Source of the DNA: Rhopalosiphum padi
Taxonomy: Eukaryota > Arthropoda > Insecta > Hemiptera > Aphididae
Assembly: GCF_020882245.1 (NCBI RefSeq)
Contig: NC_083600.1
Span: 18,786,001-18,850,000 of the forward strand
Length of the DNA: 64,000 bases
Reading direction: 5' to 3'
This document shows, piece by piece, positions 42,040-53,300 of this stretch. The position numbers were made by a program, and so were the translations under genes. The number at the start of each line of letters is the position of its first letter. Position 1 is the first letter of the stretch. The notes beneath the pieces were generated by a model. That model ran no database searches and had not been told where the DNA came from. It saw nothing but the letters and a program-made list of their open reading frames with translations.

Positions 42040-42187
42040 GGTGCAATTAGAAAGGATTTTTCAAAATTCGCATTTTAAAGAGGGGATCACGCGGAGATTT
42101 GTTGGCTTATGAAAAACAAATATTGTTTTGTTTGTATAGGGTAACTTCTTCGCCACCGGTTACGGAAAAAAAAATAGTTACAACTGA
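42040..42187 (+). repeat. Diverged direct repeat, copy 2
   Basis: This is the partner of 41550-41688. It shares gaaaaacaaatattgttttg, GATTTGTTGGC and CCGGTTACGGAAAA, with C/G substitutions relative to copy 1. The repeat of both blocks within one intron suggests either two insertions of one family or a local duplication. Confidence 0.55.
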
Positions 42188-43207
42188 ATACGATACATTT
42201 CAGATACATTTTATAATTGGTCAAAACCATCATCCAAAATATGACTGTTAAAAACATATGTGTATAATGATGGTTTACGTTTGCGGCGTTTGAGACAGAG
42301 TAACAGCGGTCACCGTCGCGATAGTCTTCAGGTGAAATTCTTTGTTTTTTCAAAATTGTATAAAAACAAATTTTAAATGTAAATATTAAAAATTTATTGT
42401 ACGCGGCTTTATAAAATAATATTCGGACAATGATGATTTTTTAAAAAAAAAAACCTAATTTTTTATTCGTTTTTGTCCTTTAGTAACATTTATTGGTTTT
42501 TTTTTTTTTTGGAAAAATAAGGGTTTAATTTGGATTCCGTACGGACCTTAGGCGTTCGACGAACATAATCGTTCATGTTTTATAATAACATACAACGGCG
42601 ATATAATCGTTTCATATCAGATAAGTACTTAGAACATTATCATAAGTTATCATTTATTTATCATAACTTGCGTGCATTTAACCATCGTTGGTGTAGATCA
42701 TAAATTGTTATTGCCGTTGTACGTTATAAAATATGTTACCTAACGGGACTATAAATGTATGTACGTTCGTTGGAGAAAAGTCTGTGGTTAATATAATTGG
42801 CATTTAGAAAATGTAAATTTTTATGGTCCAAGTCGTATATTTTGAACGAGTCAGTGACATTTATGTAAAAAATCGTACAATTTATACCACCATCTTCCTA
42901 CTCAAACTGTGCCGGTTTCGTTATTGGCCTATTTTCCTGGAGTACTAGAGATACTTCTTTTTAATTTTGGTAATCGTATCCATATTTTTATTTCCAGAGC
43001 TCCTGATATGAAAACATATTTTTTTTTTCCTAAGTCGATTAACTCGAAATTCATGATTACATGATTACGAAGTTAGGGTTAATATTTCTGAAATAATAAA
43101 TTATAGTTATATTATTTACATATTTTGTTGTCTTTTAAACTTGTCCATTTTAACTTATTTTCCTGTGTGTTAATTTGTTTCTCGTTTATAAAAACATATA
43201 GGTCATA

Positions 43208-43858
43208 ATATACCGTATGTTCAGTTGTAAAGGTAACAGGAAATATTTCGAACGCATGACTTTGAGTTTGATTTGGAGTTTTTTACTGCGTACAGGACAT
43301 ATAAATACATCTGTTTTTGATAAATCCGAATTTGTAACTATTTTCATATGCGCATGCGAAGTGAAATAAATGTTTTTAAATAGGAACCACTATTTTTGAT
43401 ACTGGATTTGGATTGTTTTATTTATTTCTTAACGGCTTTGATGTTTACAGTTTTTTTATATCTTCAAAATCGACATTTTTAGGGCAGTTGAAAGTTTTAA
43501 ATAAAGTAGTAATTCGTTATTATAGGTATTATTATAATAATTTATTTTGATTAAAACTACAAGGTGTATTTATTATTACATCGACTTTATAAAAAAAATA
43601 TCATTGAAATTTATCGATAAATATTATACTTATAAATGCGTAATTAAGATTAATTACAAATTATACCTAATTTAAAACTTTCGACTGAAATTAAAATAGC
43701 ATGCGCAATCGCACAGATAAAAATAGTTTAAAAATTTGAATTGATCAAAAACAGATGCATTTATATGTGCTGTACACAGTAAAAATACTCCGAATCAAAC
43801 TCAAATTCATGCGTTCGAAATATTTCCTGTTACCTTTAAAATTGAACACACGGTATAT
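43208..43858. mobile_element. Foldback / long-TIR element, arms of about 150 bp
   Basis: The left arm 43208-43357 is nearly the inverse complement of the right arm 43699-43858. Shared stretches include AAAGGTAACAGGAAATATTT, TCGAACGCATGA and CATCTGTTTTTGAT. Inside, a second inverted pair (AGTTGAAAGTTTTAAA near 43484 and its complement near 43675) extends the fold, so most of the 651 bp can pair except a central loop. Ends read ATATACCGT and ACGGTATAT, so duplicated TA-rich target bases cannot be told from the arm. There is no coding capacity. It looks like a foldback or long-TIR MITE; a family name is not assigned. Confidence 0.8.
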
Positions 43859-44016
43859 ATTTAATTTTTTTTTTAATCTTTTGTAATCTGGTATGTTTCT
43901 ATATAGTTTAATTATCGTATCGAAGCATTCCCCTAAATATAAACATATTGATAAAGCTAAAGGTTGCAAATGTTCTATAATATCATGAGTTTATTTCGTA
44001 TCGGTTTTATAGTTAA

Positions 44017-44056
44017 ATTTGAATTTTCTCTTCAGAATAAGGCTCAGCTAAATTAT
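44017..44056 (+). repeat. 40-bp direct repeat, copy 1
   Basis: The block tttgaattttctcttcagaa, continuing taaggctcagctaaatta, matches 44816-44855 with about five mismatches and no gaps. The copies lie 800 bp apart, which would suit flanking repeats of an inserted or duplicated segment. Confidence 0.6.
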
Positions 44057-44815
44057 CTATATATTTCGTTGACCGTTTATTCATTTGCACAAAACTATTA
44101 CTTATAGTACAATTTTATTTTATACATTGATTTTATGTATTCAATACTATTACTTATAAATGGTATGTGAATTCGTGAAGGCTAATGATCACAAATCAAA
44201 GTCTTTTCAAAATAATTTAATTAACTAAAAAAAAAATACGTATCAACATTTGTGGTTGTTTTAATCAAATAATTCAATTTTAGTAATGAACTTATCATTT
44301 GAATCACAATCAATTAAAGTCACATTCAAATGTTCTAATATATATCGTCGTCAGGCAGCATTTTATAAAAATGTATTTCAAAGTTACGTATAAATTTAGT
44401 GCACAAGGACTTCATACTAATCAGTACTTACTAAATTTCAATATTATTAACTGATTAATGATACCATAAAATAAAATACATATTACAGTAACCACTGATA
44501 AATAATTATAAGCATTACGCATGACGATAAGTTAAAATGTTTAATGTATTATGTATATCAATGCTGCCAAAATAAACATAGAAACATTTTTTGTACCGTT
44601 AAATTTGTAAATTTTTTCTATATATTTTAGTATAATCAGTAATCACCATTTACCAAGCTAATAATCTCACGTATAGTTTTTTTTTTTATGGACAAAGGAA
44701 TATATTAGTACGTACTACGTCCGTTATATGTGTTATCTATGATCTGCAGCAGGGAACAGTTCAGCGGAATATTTACGCACAACATAATAGTACATCCATA
44801 GCAGTGAAAGGGTTA

Positions 44816-44855
44816 TTTGAATTGCCTCTTCAGAATAATGCTCAGTTAAATTATT
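44816..44855 (+). repeat. 40-bp direct repeat, copy 2
   Basis: Partner of 44017-44056 (tttgaattgcctcttcagaa, then taatgctcagttaaatta). Flanks on either side are not obviously related, so it is a short shared core rather than a long duplication. Confidence 0.6.
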
Positions 44856-47729
44856 GTTTGCTGTGTAAATGTGAACTAGACAGCGAAATGTTTCACATAG
44901 ATGTGTACTAACCGTCTAACTAATAGGTTCATTATTTAATATACCTAACACAGCAAAAAATTAGTACCCCAAGTAACATTTTCTAGGTTCAGTGTTGGTT
45001 ATCTTGCGCAGTGCACATACCACAATGCGAGCGCGGTTACAGCAACGTGTCGAAAACGACGAAAACCACTTAAATACATAAGTTCCTTATGAACTATAAT
45101 AATTACTTTTACAAAAAATGTAATCTTTTCTCACCAGTGTACAATGTCTTGTACCGTGGGTGCAAAAGTGCACGAAAAAAAGTTATCGTGCTTTTTATAT
45201 TTGAAAGTGCTCTGTAAATAATTTGTATTGTATACGTGTGTGTTATTATAATTGGTGCTTTGCAATAGAACATTAAAAAATAAAATTGTGACTAGAATTC
45301 TGGGTTAGAATTTTTCCTAAGATTAAAATATATATGAATTAATTATTTTATATTTAAATATAATATAATATTTTTTTACAAAAATTAAATCAACTTACCG
45401 TAATATTAACAGTAAAATACAGATTGACCGTCTTTGATCCAAATCGTTTTCATATCCAACATTTTATCATTGAATTTAAATTTAACACAAACATTACAGT
45501 ACCTAGCTAATTAAAATGACTTACTCAGTGACGAGATACTTTATAGCAGAGTGGTTACCTACCTACTCTCTTCTTTTTTTCTGGCATTGATTGTAATTTT
45601 TAACAATCCTACATAGGTTAAATATTATAGTTGTCCTAAATGTATATAACTCGATCACCTTCAAATGTACACAAATATGGCTGATGACTACAGCAATGGT
45701 TCAGGATTAATAGTTGCTTCGTATTATAATAATTAATAAGTATAAAAATGAATTAACAACTATTATGCGAGCTGCAAAGATGCTAATTAATATAAAAACC
45801 AATTTAATGAAATATCGTTTAGTTCAAAACTTAGATGGAAGATTAAATTAGAGAGTTTATAGATATGAATTATTATCACAATGCGATTAAAAAAATTATT
45901 AAAATAAACAATAACACTTTTTAATGTTATTAATGATTCACTCAATATTTCACATAAATTAAAAATATATATATATTGGTAACTATTCTATACTATGACT
46001 ATCTCATATATAATATTGAAAAATAAACATTAATACGCGAGGAAAACATTTCTGCAATAACTTTTAACGGTTTTTTTTTTTAATAAAAACATTTAAATTA
46101 ACATGATGTTTGTCAATTATAATTGACTTTAAAGATGAAACTGCTGTAAGCTTTGATGGTATTACAGTGAAGAAATTAAAACTTGTAAGGTTCGTGCTCG
46201 TTTTTAATTTACAAATCTTTACGTTATTATTTGTTAATTATTACGTAACTTGGAGTCGGAAAAGTTGTAAGTATTTACCTACCTATATAAGATAAAAACT
46301 ATTTTTTGTATATATATTATACAATTAACAATAAATATAGTTGACATTGGTATTATATATATTATATATCTACACTTGTATATACCTAATTATTTTTTAC
46401 TAATTTTAATTACACTGTTGCAGTGTTGTAATTCAAAAAATTATTGATTTTATAGTCTTTAATAAAAAAAACACAATACAAGTGTATAATTTTGTTATTA
46501 TTAAACGTGGCGTACTTTAACTTTTAAAAATCATTATAAATGTAATACCTACGCCAAAGTTATAGCTCCCTTAGTAAATACGACTTTAACTATCAACGCT
46601 TATCATGCTGAATGCCATTCTTTGTTAAATTGATTATACATTTAATATTTGATAAATAGTGTAGAATTAAAGAAGATAAAATGATTTAGTAAATTATATA
46701 ATGAGCCACTGTTTATTTTTATAAATCTAATGCCATTCAATATTTCATGATCATTAGTATTTATTATATATACTTTCTACATGGTGGAAAAAATAAATAT
46801 TAAAATGAATACTTACTGAAAAATGGCATAATATATCATTATCATTATCTATCATCCTTTTTTTATCTTTAATTCTAAAACATGTACATATAACTAACGT
46901 CATTATAATGATTTTAAATTATTAACAGAAATTTAAATAAGTATTATTTTTGAATAAATGAATTACATATTTCATCGATGTTTAAATATGGGTTTTATCA
47001 ATATTTTGGTACCAGAATTTAAGGAAAAAATTAAAACACGGTCAATATTATTTTATAATTATTTAGCGTTAGTATCTTATAGCTAAGATAGTAATTGTTA
47101 AATTCAAATTAAGTTATCGAAAAGATCTATAAAAAATAGAATTGTATAAAATCACAAAAAATGTAATATTGTTTTTTGTTTTGTAATTTTGATACCGTCA
47201 AAATTTGAATGTTATTTTTAAGTGTGCTAGTTATTTTTCATTTTTAATCTTCAATATATATATATACATATTTATTTGTTTAAATGTAGTGAAAAAATAA
47301 TTTCGAAAAAGAATCAGCTTCAAGAAAGATAAAAAGACAAAATAATTCTAATAAATACAACGTTAAATGTAATGTAATGGAGGAATTACTTGTTTGATTA
47401 TTCTGTATATTACAGAAATTTGTTATAATATTCACAGATTTCTGCTACGGTCTGGTTTCAATATAATATACTTTGATAGTTATGAATTCAGTTTATACAA
47501 TTATAGTTTCTAAATTGATATTAAATAGACCCTTAATTATATTACCCAGTTATAATTCGTTAATAGTTATATCGCTTATATACTCAGAATCCAAAAGCTA
47601 TTTTTTCACTTTGATATTATGTGTCATTAGCGCTGCCAACAAAATAAAGCTTAATATATTAGGTTAGACGTACACATACTATGACGGTACTAACTACTTC
47701 ATCGTGTGCATTCTCTAACTATAATTTTA

Positions 47730-48235
47730 GATTCTGAGTGGAGTATATAAATGTATTGATTTTACAATGTGATTTTTTTTTTTTATCTATCGTCATCTTT
47801 CGGGGCAGTAAAGATCATCGATTTTCATTTTTGGAGGGGTTTCTGGTAAAAAATTGAATTTAATTAATACTTTGAGGGGTCATAAATAAAAAATTCCAAG
47901 TAGGTACATTTCAATAAACCCGAAAAAAATTGAGTTTTTTAAGTTTTTTTACTCACAACCAGTATTTGACAAAAACAATAAATTTTGTTTTTTTTATTGT
48001 GTAACTCAAAAAATGAAAAACTTTTGATACTTAAAAATTTTACCACCTGTTTATATTAGAAATTCATATACATTGATAAATTTTCAAAATATGTTTAGTC
48101 TTTGAGCTGTTATAAAGACATTTTAATTTTTACTGGGTCAAAAATCTTGAAAATTAAATACAAGGTTTCTCTTAAGTTTGTAAAAAAAAAAATTAAATAA
48201 AAATAAAATGGGTACTCTTAAAATAACAATTTTTG
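47730..48235 (+). repeat. Second copy of the iterated repeat module, just before exon B
   Basis: It shares with 35600-36760 the 'TTTCTGGTAACAAATTGAA' leader (here ggtttctggtaaaaaattga), the poly-T/GTAACTCAAAAA block at about 47985, the 'TTTTACCACCTGTTTATATT' block and the 'CTGGGTCAAAAATCTTGAAA' block near 48136. It ends roughly 190 bases before the exon B acceptor, so the splice signals lie in the short unique stretch between. Confidence 0.55.
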
Positions 48236-48425
48236 AAAAGGTCTCATTCGCAAATTTCGTTCAGGAATACAATAATAGCAGCCGCAACCCGCAAGATTTC
48301 AACTCTATAATATGTAATGTACATATTATATATATTGTGGGGAAATTGTAATAGGCATCTATTGCGGGGATCTGTGGACATTTTCTTTGACCGCCGTGCC
48401 TTATATCGCGTGATTTTCTTTGCAG

Positions 48426-48796
48426 GCAACACGTCGGTGCTGTTGACGGTCTCGTTCACCGTCGAACGGTACATAGCCGTGTGCCATCCGCTGCGCGGCC
48501 GCATGCTGTGCACCGAGTCCCGGGCCAAGCGCGTCATCCTGATAGTGGCGCTGTTCTGCATCGCGTGCACTGCCTCCACGCCGTACGAGTGGCACATAGC
48601 CATCAACGCGGCCACCGGCAAGTTCCAGAAGAGCAGCACGGAACTGGGCCGGAACGACATCTACAAGAAGGCGTACAACTGGTTTTGCATCGTCACGTTC
48701 ATATGCGTACCGCTGCTGGTGCTCACCGTGCTCAATTGGTTCCTGATCAACGCGGTCAATCAAAGCCGCCGGAACCGGACGCGGCTCACCTGCCAG
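48426..48796 (+). CDS. Class A neuropeptide-type GPCR, exon B (TM3 to intracellular loop 3)
   Basis: This continues the receptor begun at 28657. Joining base 28987 to 48426 restores a Ser codon (residue 111) and gives AASNTSVLLTVSFTVERY, a textbook TM3 ending in ERY (Arg125 = 3.50), then IAVCHP in loop 2. The stretch LCTESRAKRVI recalls TRH/FMRFamide-type receptors. TM4 is about 144-164 (Pro163), but no Trp occupies the expected 4.50 site. Extracellular loop 2 (about 165-193) is polar and has no Cys. TM5 is about 195-220 with Pro206 (5.50) and Asn214 where many receptors have Tyr. Basic residues (SRRNRTR) start loop 3. The exon follows attttctttgcag and ends at a CCAG|GTAC donor in phase 0 after Gln234. 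Reading past the donor gives a stop within five codons. GC content is far above the surrounding introns. TM6 and TM7 must lie in a later exon not visible here, so the gene is partial. Confidence 0.92.
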
Positions 48797-49701
48797 GTAC
48801 ACAGCGTATAATAAAAGCGGCCAATAAAAAATCGCGATTAACATAATAATATGACAATGATAAAAAAAAAAAACAAAAAACTCAACCTTCGTCGTTTGCT
48901 CCGATATCGATCCGAAACCGTCCATTTCAAAATATTCAAAATCGCCGATAATCCATGTACCGTTCGATCGTCCAACGAAATGCATAAAACCTCTTTATTC
49001 GCGACGATTGTATTTGTCCGTAAAATTAATATTTACAACGGTATAGTTCACTCGAACGGCAGGTACACCTGCACCTCCATCGCCTTTACTAAAAATGTAA
49101 TATAATTAAATAATATTGTTATAGCACGATAACTTTAGCGCTCGTCATCGGATAACACATATTTTATTGTCGAATAATATTATGATGAATATTATGTCGT
49201 ATGCGTATAGGCAAAACTAGACCAATATTTATCGATGCGCATAACAATCGAAGAACTCACGAGTGAGATTTGCCCCACACCCCTACCACTTTAATACTCA
49301 CTCTTTTTAGTATACTTATAATAACAATCGTTTCAAATTTTTATTTATGTAATAATTGTACCTTATTTTAATATTGATATTTTATCCGGTTAACAAAATA
49401 AAACGATCAAAACTATTTTTAACACAATTTATCTTGGATGCAAATTATATTTATTTAAAATTTATTTTAATTTTCAAACTATTTGTTATATGGTTATATC
49501 CCTGTCAATATTTAATATAATTGATGGAAACATATAATAGGTACCTACTTATATTTCTCAGCATACTGCAATATATATTTTAAATACCTAATGATAATAT
49601 TTGTTTCAAAATAGTTAAATTTTAATAGAAAAATATTTTTAGTTTTGAGAGACACATTTTAAAGTATGTAGTGCACAAGTACCCTGTACGCCTAAATACG
49701 T

Positions 49702-50302
49702 CAATGTCCGTTTCCTCTTAATATGACCACTGGTTTATAGAATCGACCGTTTGTTACAATCAAAATTGAAAATCCCAAACCAGATCTTATGTTACTAATG
49801 TTAAATTAACTTTTTATTAGAATCACCAAGTACCGGATAATTGAATTATTTTTAAGAACATTCTTATCGTTTTAATGGTATTTCAAACTTTCACTAAAAA
49901 TAAACAAGAATTGTTTTGAAAAAGTTAAAAGAAGCTATTCAAAAATATATCGAAAACGATACTTTTTAGTTGTTCCAAAAGTTATAGGTACAATGCACAT
50001 TGTACGTGCATTATTATTTATTTAATTTTATATAATTAAAAATCATATATATATTATATTAATTGAATATGGATTTTAAATTCAGGCTAATATGAAAATG
50101 AAATTAGTAGATTTTCAAGTACAATCAAAAATAGATAGATTTTTTACCTTATTTTAAATGGATTTTATTTTAATTTAATTTTAAACATATACATATATAT
50201 AAATATAAACTCGTCAATAAAAAAAAATGTTTTATGGAATCAACCGGTTAATAGAATCAAAATGATCTGAACCAACGTGATCATATTAAACGGAACTCAC
50301 TG
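49702..50302. mobile_element. Possible pogo-like (Tc1/mariner) non-autonomous element
   Basis: Read inward from 50302 on the minus strand, the end is CAGTGAGTTCCGTTTAATAT followed by gatcacgttggtt. The left end from 49702 has caatgtccgttt, then aatatgaccac and tggttta in the same order. The right end abuts TA (50303-50304), the target of this superfamily. The left terminus is degraded and lacks an adjacent TA, so the assignment is tentative. No transposase frame is present. Confidence 0.35.
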
Positions 50303-53300
50303 TACTTAATACCTCCTTTCTGCCAACAATCAAAACCTTATTATGCGATTAGAAAAACGTATTTCTAAGTGAGTAAACATTTTAAAAATAAAGATAGCAA
50401 AAATTTTAAGTATAAAGTTCTTCGAAAACATTTTTAAGATTATAAAGTACACCACACCCGTTAACATATAAGCTGAGTTTTTAAATTTTTCCAACAATCC
50501 TATCATTCTACCGCAAAACGACGTAAAATAAAAAATACAAGTAAAGCCGCTAAGATGGGTCTGGTAATTTTCTTTTTCCTTGATATTAGTACCTACAAAT
50601 AAACTTTTTCAGAATTTCTTTTTACCAATATAAATCACGTCTTTACGTGAACATAATGTCTTTTTATGTCTTCGGTAGTTAATTTTTTTTCTAACCTTTT
50701 TTTACTGTAGCTCATTATCTATAAAAACGCGTCTTCAACTTTTTCATAATGACTTAAAAAATGTAGACCAAATCGACTTAAGCCACTTGTATGGATAACC
50801 AAACCTTTTGTATTCATTTTAAAATTGATTCTCGCTATATATCTGGACCAGCTCCAAATACCTGCCATATTTAATCGATAAAAGTTATAAAGTATGACAA
50901 CGTTGTGAAAAAAAATAAATTGAACGTTTTCAATTGTATCTCTAAAAATTATATTTTCAATCTTATATTACTATTTCATAATATCATATAATATGGATAA
51001 GTTTTAAGAATCCAAAGAAAATTGTAAAATTATAATATGTTATAAAACGATTTTAATTGTATGTTTATACAAATAGTCTACCAATTTAGGAGCATTTTTA
51101 AAATGTATGAATAACATGCTACTACTTTTTTGAAACTGTGTGCTTACCTACATTTAGTCGTACCCATATAGGTACCAAAATCATATATGTATAATATGTA
51201 TTTGTTCTATTTCCTTATTTTAAAATACAGTGTAGGCGTTCTGGGTGTAATTGATAGTTTCAAATTATAATTGATGTATCTAAATTTAATTTTTCGAAAT
51301 GTATGTAAGTACAATTACGATTAACGATGTCTGCGATCCTAAATAATAGAACTCATACATTTTCTGACAATAACATTAAATATAATGTTAAATCTCACCC
51401 CCAAATATAGATTTTGGGGATCGGAACGTTCAGACGAATAAACCATAACGTAACTATAATTCACTATGAAATTATTATTTTTACAAAGTATAAATAGATT
51501 TTTCGATTGCCTAGATTACACTGACGAGAGACGTTCACATAAGTACTGCGGTAGGTAGGTTGTTGGTATATTTAATATAAATGTATGCAAATTAAAATTA
51601 GTTTAACAGCGCAAACATTGAAAAAAAGATACACATACATTAATTAATTAATAATATCAAAAATAATCACTGTGTACGCATACACCGATTTCAACATTAT
51701 AAGCTGTTTAAACATAAAATTATTATCCAAGTTTTAATTAGAAAAAACATCAAGTCTTTACGCATCTCGTTTAAAAATAATATAATAATGCATAACAATA
51801 TAATTATAATGCGCGGTGCAGTGTTCTGTAATATAAAATGTTTTTAATATTAACAATTTATACGAGTAATTGTTCGTAAAAATTGCCATACAAATGTTTG
51901 TTTAAACATAATAAATGTGATTGAAGATAATTCACCATACAGAAAGTTTTTATTTTCATGAAGTATGTCGATAGAATTGATGAAACAAAGCAAATATTCC
52001 GTACAATGTTTATACATGCATTTATACAAGTAATTGATACCGCAAGCTACTATTTATTATTTTCCACATAAACGAGATAGGGATTTTTTTTTACGAAATT
52101 TCTATGTATATACTGTCTATATTTTACGTAGTATATATGCACACACTAACCCTCATACCCTATGCAAATGTATATAATACTATATCACATTTTTTCATTC
52201 ATGAACAAAAAAACAATATACAGATGTAAAACATAATCCTTTCATTATTATTTAACAATCTATACCTATCCGAATACCTGTATTTTTAAATTTACAGTGG
52301 TAATAAATAAAACACTAATTCAGAATTCCAATATACCTAATACCTAGGTTGTAGGTTATATTATACCTATACAATTATACTCTGATAGTAAAACATATGT
52401 TATACGAAGTTTTCGCGCGTGTTACAAATCGTAAGATTTCTGTAATATGAATTTCTGATCACATCTTTTATTATATTTATAAGCAAGCTAAAATCACCCT
52501 TTTTTCCTTTGACAATGCATTTATCACAGTTTTAGTCATAAAATGTCTAAGTATAGATAATTACATAACATATTTTCAAGTATTGTTTAAATTTAAATAC
52601 TATTTAAAGAGTGTTCAGTGACGATATCAATTTTTTTTCAAGTAAAAACCATCGTAAAATATCAGGCACCAATTTTCTTTTGAATGTTGATGTATCCTAA
52701 AGCAAAATATGAACGATTAGTTAGTTTACCGATTACTAAATCTTATGTGCTAACTGCTAAAAATAATCATTTTTAATAATAGTTTTACACAATACTAATA
52801 TTTTAAGTACTAAAATTATTTTCAATACATCATTATAGCAATCATATTTAAATATATCATGAGCTATTAGTAATTATTATATTGAGAACCTACATAAAGT
52901 TACACTACACGATTAAAGTTTAATTTATAAACCTAATTGTATTTGAAAAATTTAAAAATAAATAATTTGTTAATCAATTTATATTAAACGTGGGTAGACA
53001 ATAAGCACCCAGTAATAATAAGTATTTTTTTTTTGAAAAGGAGAAGTTTATATTATCGACACAAAACAATCCGTAAATAGTATAAAAAGATTGTTTTTAA
53101 AAACATACGGCCTTTATAAGTAGTATATACTTAAAAATAACAAAAATTAGAATTTGAATATAATATTCATTGTTAGTAGAAAATGAGGGTGAGTATGCTT
53201 GAGGAATCACTCTGTAAATATGTGAAATATTTAAAAGCATAACAAATAGTGTGTAATATATTATTTACGTACCTATAGTATTATGCGATACAATAGTTCA

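Larger units (their letters stand above)
28988..48425 (+). other. Receptor intron 1, about 19.4 kb, phase 1
   Basis: The donor GTAAGT at 28988 matches consensus exactly. The acceptor at 48424-48425 follows a pyrimidine-rich tract. The intron interrupts TM3 fourteen residues before the ERY arginine. Its content is mostly AT-rich simple sequence with poly-T/poly-A and (AT)n runs, plus the mobile elements, repeats and coding relics listed separately. Stretches 28988-30067, 30500-33616 (except a + strand open frame of about 67 codons near 30672 that I do not recognise), 34588-35599, 38656-40684 and 44856-47729 show nothing else I can name. Confidence 0.85.

Noticed and set aside
48797..48811. Read-through of exon B into the intron giving a short VHSV tail
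   Set aside because: It would truncate the receptor before TM6; the CCAG|GTAC donor is a good splice site.
48244..48985. Minus-strand open frames of 138 and 194 codons and a second + frame of 121 codons over exon B
   Set aside because: They are shadows of the GC-rich receptor exon; only the frame giving ERY and IAVCHP matches a known family and joins exon A.
48851..49105. 84-codon + open frame just after exon B
   Set aside because: Lys/Asn/Ile-rich with no motif or membrane segment and no splice link in frame to the receptor; treated as chance.
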